Source: Alphaproteobacteria bacterium bin52
GTDB taxonomy: Bacteria > Pseudomonadota > Alphaproteobacteria > Thalassobaculales > Thalassobaculaceae
Direction: 5' to 3'
DNA: 64,000 bases
Assembly (NCBI GenBank): GCA_002238645.1
Contig: MPMT01000020.1
Span: forward strand, 1 to 64,000
The notes under the pieces were generated by a model. It saw only the letters and a program-made list of their open reading frames with translations, had not been told where the DNA came from and searched no databases. The translations under genes were made by a program, and so were the position numbers. This document shows positions 53,510 through 62,722 of the stretch, piece by piece (position 1 is the first letter of the stretch; each line of letters begins with the position of its first letter).

Positions 53510-55771
53510 ATGGACCACGACAGGGAAATGCTCGAGCGTGATGCCCTCGACTTTCACGCCCAGGGCCGGCCCGGCAAGCTCGAGATCACGCCGACCAAGC
53601 CGCTCACGACCCAGCGCGACCTGACACTCGCCTATTCGCCCGGCGTGGCCACGCCGTGTCTCGAGATCGAACGCGATCCCGCCCTCGCCTATGACTACAC
53701 CGCCAAGGGCAACGTGGTCGCCGTGATCTCGAACGGCACCGCGGTACTGGGCCTCGGAGACATCGGTGCGCTTGCGGCCAAGCCGGTGATGGAAGGCAAG
53801 GCGGTCCTGTTCAAGAAGTTTGCCGATGTCGACGGGATCGATCTCGAAGTCAACACGCCGGATATCGATGAATTCGTCAACTGTGTCCGGTTTCTTGGCA
53901 AGAGCTTTGGCGGTATCAATCTTGAGGATATTGCAGCACCCTCCTGTTTCATCATTGAGCAGCGGCTGAAGGAACTGCTGGACATACCGGTTTTTCACGA
54001 TGATCAGCATGGAACAGCGATCATTTCTGCTGCGGGACTGCTCAATGCACTGCATCTTACCGGCCGCGACCTGCGCGAAGCGCGCCTTGTGGTCAATGGC
54101 GCCGGCGCGGCATCCATTGCCGGCGTCGAGCTGCTCAAGGCGATGGGCATGCCGTACGACAACATCGTGATCTGCGACTCGCGCGGCGTGGTCTGGCGCG
54201 GCCGCGAGGCCGGCATGAACCAGTGGAAGTCGGCCCACGCCGCCGAAACGGACGCGCGGACGCTCGAAGACGCGGTCAAGGGCGCCGACGTGCTGTTCGG
54301 CCTCTCCGTCAAGGACGCGTTTTCGGCCGACATGGTCCGGTCCATGGCCGACAACCCGATCATCTTCGCCATGGCCAACCCCGATCCCGAGATCACCCCG
54401 GAGGAAGTGGCCGCGATTCGCTCCGATGCCATCATGGCCACCGGCAGGTCCGATTACCCCAACCAGGTCAACAATGTCCTCGGTTTCCCCTACATTTTCC
54501 GCGGCGCCCTCGACGTGCATGCGGTCGAAATCAACGACGCAATGAAGATCGCGGCGGCCCACGCGATCGCGAAACTCGCCCGTCTCGACGTGCCCGACGA
54601 GGTCAATGCCGCCTACGGACGGCCGTTGCAGTTCGGGCGCAACTACATCATCCCCGCCCCGTTCGACCCGAGGCTGATCGTCCACGTCTCGAGCGCGGTT
54701 GCGCGCGCGGCCATGGACACCGGGGTTGCCCGCAAGCCGATCGAGGACTTCGAGGCCTACGAGGCGACGCTGTCGGGCCGCCTCGATCCGACCGCCAATG
54801 CACTGACCGGGATCTACAGCCGGGTGCGCCGGTCGCCGCGCCGGGTCGTGTTCGCCGAAGGCGAGGAGGAACGGGTGATCCGGGCTGCCTTCGCGTTCCG
54901 GGCCAGCGGCTACGGGGAACCGGTTCTGATCGGCCGGGAGGAGACCGTCGGACGGACGCTCGCCCGTCTCGGTTACGAGGGCAGCATCGAGATCCACAAT
55001 GCGCGCAGGTCGGAACACAACCGGATGTATACCGACGCGCTCTACCGGAGACTGCAGCGGTCCGGCCAGCTGATCCGCGATGTCCAGCGCATGGTCAACC
55101 AGGATCGCAACGTGTTCGCGGCCTGCATGGTCCGGCACGGTCACGCCGACGCCATGGTCACCGGCGTCACCCGAAGTTTCGGGGTGAACCACGAATATGT
55201 CACCCGGGTGCTCGATACCCGGCCCGGACAGCGGCTGATGACCTGCAGCATCGTGATCACCCGGCGCCAGACCCTGTTCATCGCCGATACCAACATCAAC
55301 GAACTTCCCGATCCGGAGTGTCTCGCCGACATCGCGGTTCAGACCGCGGAATTCGCACGTTCGTTCGGACACGTGCCCAGGGTGGCACTGCTGTCGTTCT
55401 CGAACTTCGGCTACCCGGACCGCCAGCACATGCAGCGCGTCCGGGCGGGCGTTCAGGCAATCGACCAGCGTGGCGTCGACTTCGAGTACGACGGCGAGAT
55501 GAACGTCGACGTCGCCCTCGACATGTCGCTGCGCGAGAACTACCCGTTCTGCAGGTTGTCCGGCCCGGCCAACGTGCTGATCATGCCGGCGCTGCATTCG
55601 GCCAACATCAGCTACAAGCTGCTGCGCGTGGCGGGGGCGGGAACCGTGATCGGCCCGGTGCTGATCGGGCTCGAGAAACCGGTGCAGATCGTGCAGATGA
55701 ACGCGACTGTCAACGAGATCGTGCAGGCGGGCGCCATCGCCGCGCACGACGCCATCCGCGCTGAGTGCTGA
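53510..55771 (+). CDS. maeB: NADP-dependent malic enzyme with phosphotransacetylase-like domain
   Basis: The 753-residue protein joins a malic enzyme (residues 1 to about 430) to a phosphate acetyltransferase-like domain (about 430-753) that is regulatory in known MaeB proteins. Malic features are SPGVATPCLEI, NGTAVLGLGDIGALA, HDDQHGTAII and the cofactor site VNGAGAASIAG. The C-terminal part has FAEGEEERVIRAA and VAGAGTVIGPVLIG. It turns malate into pyruvate and CO2, yielding NADPH. GGGAG lies before the ATG at 53510. A stretch inside the catalytic domain (53880-54062) is clearly poorer in GC than its flanks. Confidence 0.95.
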   Translation: MDHDREMLERDALDFHAQGRPGKLEITPTKPLTTQRDLTLAYSPGVATPCLEIERDPALAYDYTAKGNVVAVISNGTAVLGLGDIGALAAKPVMEGKAVLFKKFADVDGIDLEVNTPDIDEFVNCVRFLGKSFGGINLEDIAAPSCFIIEQRLKELLDIPVFHDDQHGTAIISAAGLLNALHLTGRDLREARLVVNGAGAASIAGVELLKAMGMPYDNIVICDSRGVVWRGREAGMNQWKSAHAAETDARTLEDAVKGADVLFGLSVKDAFSADMVRSMADNPIIFAMANPDPEITPEEVAAIRSDAIMATGRSDYPNQVNNVLGFPYIFRGALDVHAVEINDAMKIAAAHAIAKLARLDVPDEVNAAYGRPLQFGRNYIIPAPFDPRLIVHVSSAVARAAMDTGVARKPIEDFEAYEATLSGRLDPTANALTGIYSRVRRSPRRVVFAEGEEERVIRAAFAFRASGYGEPVLIGREETVGRTLARLGYEGSIEIHNARRSEHNRMYTDALYRRLQRSGQLIRDVQRMVNQDRNVFAACMVRHGHADAMVTGVTRSFGVNHEYVTRVLDTRPGQRLMTCSIVITRRQTLFIADTNINELPDPECLADIAVQTAEFARSFGHVPRVALLSFSNFGYPDRQHMQRVRAGVQAIDQRGVDFEYDGEMNVDVALDMSLRENYPFCRLSGPANVLIMPALHSANISYKLLRVAGAGTVIGPVLIGLEKPVQIVQMNATVNEIVQAGAIAAHDAIRAEC

Positions 55772-55799
55772 GTCCCGCGGGAAAGACGGTGCACGACCG

Positions 55800-57185
55800 G
55801 TGTTGAGCAGGTGGACGGCCGGGAGTCTTCTGAGAACAGCGGCGCTTGGCGCCGCGTTTGCTGCCGGGATCGGCGTGGTCGCGGCATTCACCCCGGGGAT
55901 CCCGTTTGCCGCCATGGTGGCCGGCTGGGTGCTCGCGACCGCGGTGGCCGGCGTGCTGATTTCCCTTCACGCGAACGGGCTTGCCACAGTCGCCCGGTCC
56001 CTGCGCGCCGGCGCCGGGAACAGTGAGCTTGCCCGGCTTGCCGACGGCAGCGGCGAGCTCGCCGAACTCGCGGGAGCGCTGATCCGGCACCTGCGCGAAG
56101 ACGAGATCGGCCAGGACCGGACCCGTGCGGAGACCGACGGGTTGCGCCGCATTGTGGCCGAACTTCCGGATCCGATCTTGGTCCTCGGCCCGGACGACCG
56201 CATTTTGCTTGCGAATGAGGCGGCGGCCCGGGCATTCGGCGAGGCGCTGGCCGGGCGGGACCTGAAGACTGTCCTGCGGGAGCCGAACCTGCTGTCGGCG
56301 CTCGGTGTGGCGCGACAGGGCGGAGAAGGCAAGGACATCGAGATCGCCGGGATCGGCCCGGCGGAGTCGGTCTACCGGGTGCGGGTTTCGCCGATCGGGG
56401 ACGAGCCGGGCGCAACCCGCCTGCTCGCGTTTACCAGCCTGACCGAGGCCCGGCGTGCGGAGCAGATGCGGGTCGAGTTCGTGGCCAATGTCAGCCATGA
56501 ACTGCGCACGCCGCTCGCGATCCTGCACGGGTTCGTCGAAACCCTGATGGGACCGGCCCGTGATGACGGCGAAGCGCGTGCCCGGTTCCTCGGCATCATG
56601 TACAGCCAGTCGACACGGATGACCCAGCTCGTCGAGGATCTCTTGTCCCTGACGCGGATCGAGGCTCGGGAACACCACCTGCCGACCGACACCGTCTCCA
56701 TTGACCGGGTGATCGAGCGGACGGTTGCCGATGCCCGCTACGTGGCGAGCCAGAAGGGCATGACGATCGAGTCCGGCATCCGGGACCGGCTGCCCGACGT
56801 GATCGGCGATCTCGACGAACTGCTGCAGGTTACCCAGAACCTGGTCGACAACGCCATCAAGTACGGCCGTTCCGACAGCGTGGTCAGGATCGAGGCGATG
56901 ATGGCGGAGGACGTCGAGCCACCGGCCCGCGACGGGGATACGGGAATGGTTGCAATCGCGATCAGTGACCAGGGAGAGGGCATTGCGCGCGAACACATCC
57001 CGAGACTGACCGAACGGTTCTACCGGGTGGACAGCGCGCGGTCGCGCAAGCTCGGCGGCACCGGGCTCGGGCTTGCGATCGTCAAGCACATCATCGCCCG
57101 GCACCGGGGGACGCTTGCAATCGCCAGCGAGGTGGGCACGGGCAGCACCTTTACGGTGTTCCTTCCAGCCGTACCGGAAGGCTGA
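55800..57185 (+). CDS. phoR: Phosphate regulon sensor histidine kinase
   Basis: The 461-residue kinase has two N-terminal membrane helices with a short loop, a PAS domain (ELPDPILVLGPDDRILLANEA region), the phospho-acceptor H233 in VSHELRTPLA and an ATPase domain with QNLVDNAIKYG (N box), SDQGEGI and GGTGLGLAIVKH. It senses Pst/PhoU state and phosphorylates PhoB. It begins with a GTG, 28 bp after maeB, and precedes pstS. Confidence 0.93.
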   Translation: MLSRWTAGSLLRTAALGAAFAAGIGVVAAFTPGIPFAAMVAGWVLATAVAGVLISLHANGLATVARSLRAGAGNSELARLADGSGELAELAGALIRHLREDEIGQDRTRAETDGLRRIVAELPDPILVLGPDDRILLANEAAARAFGEALAGRDLKTVLREPNLLSALGVARQGGEGKDIEIAGIGPAESVYRVRVSPIGDEPGATRLLAFTSLTEARRAEQMRVEFVANVSHELRTPLAILHGFVETLMGPARDDGEARARFLGIMYSQSTRMTQLVEDLLSLTRIEAREHHLPTDTVSIDRVIERTVADARYVASQKGMTIESGIRDRLPDVIGDLDELLQVTQNLVDNAIKYGRSDSVVRIEAMMAEDVEPPARDGDTGMVAIAISDQGEGIAREHIPRLTERFYRVDSARSRKLGGTGLGLAIVKHIIARHRGTLAIASEVGTGSTFTVFLPAVPEG

Positions 57186-57196
57186 CCGCCACACAA

Positions 57197-57214
57197 CTGT
57201 CACACTCCATTGAT
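57197..57214 (+). promoter_or_regulatory. Candidate PHO box upstream of pstS
   Basis: CTGTCAC, four bases, CATTGAT fits the PhoB pattern of two seven-base half-sites; the first half matches CTGTCAT at six positions and the second at four. It lies about 75 bp before the first pstS start and right after phoR. Confidence 0.5.
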
Positions 57215-57274
57215 AGGGTCCGGCTGCCCGTTGATGGCCGAGCCCGCCATCGGTGTGCCAGGCCTCCCATTCTG

Positions 57275-57334
57275 CTGGAGAACCGCATCATGACCCTCGT
57301 TCCACTGGAGAACCGCATCATGACCCTCGTTCCA
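57275..57334 (+). repeat. Exact 30-bp tandem duplication covering the pstS ribosome site and start codon
   Basis: Bases 57275-57304 are repeated exactly at 57305-57334. Each unit holds CTGGAG, the ATG and the first five codons (MTLVP), and because 30 is a multiple of three the frame stays open between the copies. Confidence 0.95.
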
Positions 57335-58372
57335 CGCGCCGCCGTCCTGACAGCCGGCGGTATTGCCCTGGCGGCGCTGATGTCGGCCCAACCGGCCGAT
57401 GCGCGCGACCAGGTCCGCATCGTCGGGTCCTCCACCGTCTTCCCGTTCTCTACCGTCGTCGCCGAGAACTTCAGCAAGAGCACCGGCATGAAGACCCCGG
57501 TGGTCGAGAGCACCGGTTCGGGCGGCGGCCTGAAGCTGTTCTGCGCTGGCGTCGGACCGGAGCATCCGGACATCACCAATGCCTCGCGCCGGATCAAGCA
57601 GTCGGAGATCGACACCTGCGGAAAGAACGGCATCGAGGACATCGTCGAGATCAAGGTCGGCTACGACGGTATCGTGCTCGCCAATTCCAAGGCGGGTCCG
57701 GTCATGAAGCTCAGCGAGAAGCAGGTCTTCATGGCACTGGCCAAGCAGGTTCCGGTCGACGACAAGCTGGTCGACAACCCCTACGAGCGCTGGTCGCAGA
57801 TCGATGCGTCCCTGCCCGACATCGAGATCGAGGTTCTCGGACCGCCCCCGACCTCGGGTACCCGTGACGCCTTCGTCGAGCTTGCGATGCGTGACGGCGC
57901 CAAAGCCTTCCCGATGCTGAAACAGCTGCGCAAGGACAAGGGCAAGAAGGCGTTCCGCGCCGTGTCCGACAGCATGCGCGAGGACGGCCGGTTCATCGAG
58001 GCCGGCGAGAACGACAACCTGATCGTCCAGAAGCTCGAGGCCAATCCGAACGCGCTCGGCATCTTCGGCTTCAGCTTCCTCGACCAGAATGCCGACAAGG
58101 TCCGGGGCTCCGAGGTCAATGGCGTTGCCCCGACCTTCGAGAACATTGCCGGAGGAGCCTACGGCATCTCCCGGTCCCTGTTCTTCTACGTCAAGAAGGC
58201 GCATGTCGGCGTGATCCCGGGCATCGCGGAATACGTCGCCGAGTTCACCAGCGAGCGGGCTGCCGGCGAGGAAGGGTACCTGACCGACAAGGGCCTGATC
58301 CCGCTACCGGCGGCGGAGCTGAAGAAATACCAGGAAGACGGAGCCAGGATGACACGCCTGGCCGGGCTCTGA
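57290..58372 (+). CDS. pstS: Phosphate ABC transporter substrate-binding protein
   Basis: The product is 360 residues from the first ATG or 350 from the second (57320), both with GGAG nine bases upstream because of the tandem duplication. The second start gives a normal signal peptide (RAAVLTAGGIALAALMSA, cleavage after ADA); the first adds ten residues (MTLVPLENRI). Phosphate contacts are visible in RIVGSSTVFPF, STGSGGGLKLFC and SGTRDAFVEL. It captures phosphate in the periplasm and passes it to PstCA. Strong hairpins follow the gene. Confidence 0.95.
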   Translation: MTLVPLENRIMTLVPRAAVLTAGGIALAALMSAQPADARDQVRIVGSSTVFPFSTVVAENFSKSTGMKTPVVESTGSGGGLKLFCAGVGPEHPDITNASRRIKQSEIDTCGKNGIEDIVEIKVGYDGIVLANSKAGPVMKLSEKQVFMALAKQVPVDDKLVDNPYERWSQIDASLPDIEIEVLGPPPTSGTRDAFVELAMRDGAKAFPMLKQLRKDKGKKAFRAVSDSMREDGRFIEAGENDNLIVQKLEANPNALGIFGFSFLDQNADKVRGSEVNGVAPTFENIAGGAYGISRSLFFYVKKAHVGVIPGIAEYVAEFTSERAAGEEGYLTDKGLIPLPAAELKKYQEDGARMTRLAGL

Positions 58373-58394
58373 TCCGGCTGCGTGTGATACAATG

Positions 58395-58448
58395 GCCGGC
58401 GCCCGTGGTCTGCCCCGGGCGCCGGCTGTCCGGCAGTGATGCTGCCGG
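58395..58448 (+). terminator. Tandem hairpins between pstS and pstC
   Basis: A perfect 11-bp stem (gccggcgcccg, ten-base loop, 58395-58426) is followed by a 7-bp stem (ccggcag, 58430-58448). No T-run follows, and pstC begins 28 bp later, so these likely attenuate or stabilise to give more PstS than permease. Confidence 0.6.
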
Positions 58449-58475
58449 CAGGATCGGGCATCGAGGGGCCAGGCG

Positions 58476-59858
58476 GTGCACAGTTTGATCCTTGCGGCAA
58501 CAGTCCTGCTCCTGGCCCTGATCGGCTACGCCCTCGGACGATCCCGGTCGCGAAATCTCGCCGGTGCGAGCGGACAGCCGCTGCATTCGCTTCCCGCCTA
58601 TTACGGCGGCTATGTCGCGATCTGGTGCGGTCTGCCGGCAGTCCTCGTGATGGCCGTGTGGCTCGGTACCGAGGGCGCCATCGTGCGGGCCCTGACCGTG
58701 CAGTCGCTGCCGGCCGAACTGGTCAGCGACGATCCGGATCGCATGGCGCTGCTGCTCACCGACATCCGCAACCTGGCCTCGGGCAGCATCTTCAGCCGCG
58801 ACGTCGACCCGGCGCTCCAGGCCGCCGCCGATCACTACCAGTCGCTGCGCCAGACCGGATTCGCCTCCATGATCGTGGTGGTCCTGGCCTGCGCTGTGGC
58901 CGGACTGGTCTGGGCCCGCCGGCGCGTGACGCCCGGCCTGCGGGCCCGCAACCACGTCGAGCGCGTCATCCTGTGGGTGCTGATCGCCTGCTCGACCATC
59001 GCCATCCTGACGACCATCGGCATCGTGCTGTCGCTGATCTTCGAGACCCTGAGGTTCTTCGAGAAGGTGCCCCTGCACGAGTTCCTGTTCGGGTTGCACT
59101 GGAGTCCGCAGACGGCGATCCGCAGCGACCAGGTCGGCGCATCGGGCGCGTTCGGCGCCATCCCGCTGTTTGCCGGAACCCTGCTCATCACCCTGATCGC
59201 CATGCTCGTGGCCGGACCGATCGGGCTGATGAGCGCCATCTACATGGCCGAGTACGCGGGGTCCAGGCTCAGGTCTACCGCCAAACCGATTCTTGAAGTG
59301 CTCGCAGGGATCCCGACAGTTGTCTACGGGTTTTTCGCCGCCCTGACCGTCGCCCCCTTCGTGAGGCAGTCCGGCGGCAGCATCGGTCTCGACGTGGCAT
59401 CCGAGAGTGCGCTCGCGGCCGGCGTGGTCATGGGAATCATGATCATCCCGTTCGTCTCCTCGCTGTCCGATGACGTGATCAACGCCGTTCCGCAGTCCCT
59501 GCGCGACGCGTCCTACGGTCTCGGCGCCACCCAGTCGGAAACCATTCGCCAGGTGATCCTGCCCGCGGCTCTGCCCGGCATTGTCGGAGCCTTCATGCTC
59601 GCGATCTCGCGCGCCATTGGCGAGACCATGATCGTGGTCATGGCTGCGGGTCTCGCGGCCAACCTCACCGCGAACCCGCTGGAAGCGGTCACCACGGTCA
59701 CCGTGCAGATCGTCACGCTGCTGGTGGGAGACCAGGAGTTCGACTCGGCCAAGACCCTTGCGGCCTTCGCGCTCGGGCTGATGCTGTTTGTCGTCACCCT
59801 CGGGCTCAACCTGCTCGCCCTGTCCGTGGTCAGAAAGTACCGGGAACGCTATGACTGA
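58476..59858 (+). CDS. pstC: Phosphate ABC transporter permease PstC
   Basis: The 460-residue permease has the long N-terminal domain typical of alphaproteobacterial PstC, with two helices and a periplasmic loop before the six-helix core. The core shows GAFGAIPLFAGTLLITLIAM, LAGIPTVVYGFFAAL and the coupling helix SLRDASYGLGATQSETI. It begins with a GTG and overlaps pstA by eight bases. Confidence 0.94.
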   Translation: MHSLILAATVLLLALIGYALGRSRSRNLAGASGQPLHSLPAYYGGYVAIWCGLPAVLVMAVWLGTEGAIVRALTVQSLPAELVSDDPDRMALLLTDIRNLASGSIFSRDVDPALQAAADHYQSLRQTGFASMIVVVLACAVAGLVWARRRVTPGLRARNHVERVILWVLIACSTIAILTTIGIVLSLIFETLRFFEKVPLHEFLFGLHWSPQTAIRSDQVGASGAFGAIPLFAGTLLITLIAMLVAGPIGLMSAIYMAEYAGSRLRSTAKPILEVLAGIPTVVYGFFAALTVAPFVRQSGGSIGLDVASESALAAGVVMGIMIIPFVSSLSDDVINAVPQSLRDASYGLGATQSETIRQVILPAALPGIVGAFMLAISRAIGETMIVVMAAGLAANLTANPLEAVTTVTVQIVTLLVGDQEFDSAKTLAAFALGLMLFVVTLGLNLLALSVVRKYRERYD

Positions 59859-61146
59859 CCATGCAGCCAGGCTTCGGGAAGGGGCGATGATGTCGGGCGA
59901 ACCGGACTACGCAGCGCGTCTGCGCCGCCGCCATCGGTCCGAGATGCGGTTCCGGTTCTACGGCCTGCTGAGCATCGCACTTGCCGGTGTCATCCTCGTG
60001 ATCCTGGTCGGGAGCATCGTTCTCAAGGGCTACAGTGCGTTCTGGCAGACACACGTGCGCCTCGACTTCGCGATCAGCGCCGAACAGGTGGACATCGACA
60101 ACCTGCGCGAGACCAACTGGGACGGCCAGGTCAAGGCAACGCTCCGCGACATGGCGCCCGAGGTCACCGGCAGGAGGGACAAGCGCAAGCTCTACCGATT
60201 CGTCTCGCCGAATGCCGGCTATGACCTGCGCGACGCCATCGCAGCCGATCCCGGCCTGCTTGGCACGGGGTTCAGTCTCTGGGTCAAGGCGTCCGACGAC
60301 ATCGACATGCTCACCAAGGGCCACCTCGACCGCACCTTGCCGGAATCCGATCGCCGCGTCTCAGATCTCGAGGTTGGCTGGTACGACCGGTTTGTCGGGG
60401 AGGGACGCATCGAGTTGCGGTTCAACCTCGACTTCTTCACCACCGCGGACAGTCGCGAGCCTGAGGAGGCAGGAATCCAGGGCGCACTGATGGGCTCGTT
60501 CCTGACCCTGCTCGTCACCCTTGCGCTATCGTTTCCGGTTGGCGTTATGGCAGCGGTATACCTTGAGGAATTTGCGCCGAAGAACCGGTGGACCGACATC
60601 ATCGAGGCCAACATCAACAACCTGGCGGCGGTTCCCTCGATCGTCTTCGGGTTGCTCGGTCTTGCCGTCGTCATCTCGCTGTTCGGTGTTCCGCGCTCGG
60701 CGCCCCTGGCCGGCGGCATCGTGCTCGCGCTGATGACGCTGCCGACCATCATCATCGCCTCGCGCGCGGCACTGAAGGCGGTGCCGCCATCGATCCGGGA
60801 AGCCGCCACAGGTCTGGGGGCGTCACCGCACCAGGTCGTGATCCACCACGTCCTGCCGCTCGCCATGCCGGGCATCCTGACCGGGACCATCATCGGGCTG
60901 GCCCAGGCGCTCGGCGAGTCGGCGCCGCTGCTGATGATCGGCATGGTTGCCTTCATCGTCGACACGCCGACCGGGTTCACCGATCCGGCGACTGTACTCC
61001 CGGTGCAGATCTATATCTGGGCCGACAGTCCGGAACGGGCGTTCGTCGAGAAGACCTCGGCCGCCATCATGGTCCTGCTTGCCTTTCTCGCCTGCATGAA
61101 CGCAACGGCGGTCTGGCTGCGCAGGAAGTTCGAACGCCGCTGGTAG
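59851..61146 (+). CDS. pstA: Phosphate ABC transporter permease PstA
   Basis: The 431-residue permease also has an extended N-terminal region (DUF3333-type, residues about 50-220) with a helix and a large periplasmic domain. The core includes PVGVMAAVYLEEFAPKN, NNLAAVPSIVFGLLGLAV and the coupling helix SIREAATGLGASPHQVV. The ATG at 59851 overlaps pstC; the ATGATG at 59887 has a better ribosome site (GGAAGGGG) and could be the true start. Confidence 0.93.
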   Translation: MTDHAARLREGAMMSGEPDYAARLRRRHRSEMRFRFYGLLSIALAGVILVILVGSIVLKGYSAFWQTHVRLDFAISAEQVDIDNLRETNWDGQVKATLRDMAPEVTGRRDKRKLYRFVSPNAGYDLRDAIAADPGLLGTGFSLWVKASDDIDMLTKGHLDRTLPESDRRVSDLEVGWYDRFVGEGRIELRFNLDFFTTADSREPEEAGIQGALMGSFLTLLVTLALSFPVGVMAAVYLEEFAPKNRWTDIIEANINNLAAVPSIVFGLLGLAVVISLFGVPRSAPLAGGIVLALMTLPTIIIASRAALKAVPPSIREAATGLGASPHQVVIHHVLPLAMPGILTGTIIGLAQALGESAPLLMIGMVAFIVDTPTGFTDPATVLPVQIYIWADSPERAFVEKTSAAIMVLLAFLACMNATAVWLRRKFERRW

Positions 61147-61155
61147 GATGTCGGG

Positions 61156-61959
61156 ATGGTGATGAACGGACAGCAGGACGAGAACCCGGCACGCGACTTC
61201 GCCCGGGTGAAGATGCAGGCCGAAAAGGTCACGGTGTTCTACGGTGACGCCCGGGCGTTGCATGACGTCGACCTCGATATCAGGGAACATACGGTCACGG
61301 CGCTGATCGGTCCGTCCGGCTGCGGCAAGTCGACCTTCCTGCGGTGCCTGAACCGCATGAACGACGTGATCGACATCTGCCGGGTGGAAGGCCGGATTAC
61401 GCTTGACGGCGAGGACATCAACACGCCGTCGCTCGACACCGTGCATCTGCGGGCCCGGGTCGGCATGGTGTTTCAGAAGCCGAACCCGTTTCCCAAGTCG
61501 ATCTACGACAATGTCGCCTACGGTCCGCGGATCCACGGCATGACGTCGGGCAAGTCGGAGCTCGACGAGATGGTGGAGACCAGCCTCGAGAAGGCCGGGC
61601 TGTGGAAGGAGGTCCGGGATCGGCTTGACGAACCCGGCACCGGACTTTCTGGTGGCCAGCAACAGCGTCTGTGCATCGCGCGATCGATCGCGGTAAACCC
61701 GGAAGTGATCCTGATGGACGAGCCGTGCTCGTCGCTCGATCCGATCGCCACCGCCCGGATCGAGGAACTGATTGACGAACTGCGCGCCAACTTCACGATC
61801 GTGATCGTGACCCACTCGATGCAGCAGGCGGCACGGGTCTCGCAACGCACCGGCTTCTTTCATCTCGGTGAACTGGTGGAAGTCGGCAACACCGACCAGA
61901 TCTTCACCAATCCGGACGATCAACGCACCCAGGACTATATCACCGGCCGCTTCGGCTAG
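61156..61959 (+). CDS. pstB: Phosphate ABC transporter ATP-binding protein
   Basis: The 267-residue ATPase has Walker [10 protein letters not shown] (residues 52-60), the PstB-specific [17 protein letters not shown], signature LSGGQQQRL and Walker [13 protein letters not shown]. It powers phosphate uptake and takes part in signalling through PhoU to PhoR. It lies nine bases after pstA. Confidence 0.97.
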   Translation: MVMNGQQDENPARDFARVKMQAEKVTVFYGDARALHDVDLDIREHTVTALIGPSGCGKSTFLRCLNRMNDVIDICRVEGRITLDGEDINTPSLDTVHLRARVGMVFQKPNPFPKSIYDNVAYGPRIHGMTSGKSELDEMVETSLEKAGLWKEVRDRLDEPGTGLSGGQQQRLCIARSIAVNPEVILMDEPCSSLDPIATARIEELIDELRANFTIVIVTHSMQQAARVSQRTGFFHLGELVEVGNTDQIFTNPDDQRTQDYITGRFG

Positions 61960-61999
61960 GAGCCGGGCGGACTCACCCTTATCGGGAGCCTCAAGGGCG

Positions 62000-62722
62000 A
62001 TGGAACGCACGGTCAAGGCATTCGACAACGATCTCGACGCGCTCAAGTCGGCAGCAGCGGCGATGGGCGGCCTGGTCGAGGCCCAGGTTGCGGATTCGGT
62101 TCGCGCTGTCGTGCGGCGCGATACCGATCTTGCCGCGCGAACACGAGAGATCGACGAGCGGATCGATGACATGGAAATCGAGATCCAGGATCTCGCACAG
62201 CGGATTCTGGCCTTGCGGTCCCCGGTGGCCTCGGACCTGCGCGCCATTCTCGGTGCCCTGCACATTGCCCGTGACCTGGAACGCATGGGCGATCACGCCA
62301 AGAACATTGCCAAGCGCGTGAGTGCGCTTTCTGCCGTTGCCGAGCTGCAGGGCCTGAACGGGATCGTGCGCATGGCGCGGCTTGCCCGGGCACTGATCAA
62401 GGACGTGCTTGATTCCTATGTCGACGGCGATACCGAGGCTGCCCTGCGCGCCTGGCGGCGCGATGAGGAAATCGACGAGATGCACACGAGCCTGTTTCGC
62501 GAGCTCCTGACCTACATGATGGAGGATCCGCGAAGCATCTCCTACTGCACGCACCTTCTGTTCGTTGCCAAGAACATCGAACGGATCGGTGACCACGCCA
62601 CCAACATTGCCGAAATCGTTCACTTCATCGAGGAAGGCAGCCGGTTTGCCGAGAGCCGGCCGACCAGTGACGACGCCAGTGTCACGGTTGTCGACGCGAC
62701 AGACAGGGAGCAGGGGACATGA
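62000..62722 (+). CDS. phoU: Phosphate signalling protein PhoU
   Basis: The 240-residue protein has the two three-helix PhoU repeats, each with the metal-binding E-R-x-G-D-H-A-x-N-I motif: LERMGDHAKNIAKR and IERIGDHATNIAEI. It links the transporter to PhoR and keeps the regulon off when phosphate is plentiful. The ATG at 62000 gives the family N-terminus (ERTVKAFDNDL); the frame above it overlaps pstB. Confidence 0.95.
   Translation: MERTVKAFDNDLDALKSAAAAMGGLVEAQVADSVRAVVRRDTDLAARTREIDERIDDMEIEIQDLAQRILALRSPVASDLRAILGALHIARDLERMGDHAKNIAKRVSALSAVAELQGLNGIVRMARLARALIKDVLDSYVDGDTEAALRAWRRDEEIDEMHTSLFRELLTYMMEDPRSISYCTHLLFVAKNIERIGDHATNIAEIVHFIEEGSRFAESRPTSDDASVTVVDATDREQGT

Noticed and set aside
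50436-53624. 1062-codon plus-strand open frame opposite mutS
   Set aside because: Spans the ends of three genes and has low-complexity basic composition; mutS is intact on the other strand.
53399-55915. 838-codon minus-strand open frame opposite maeB
   Set aside because: Shadow of maeB; it also runs into the mutS-maeB intergenic region and phoR.
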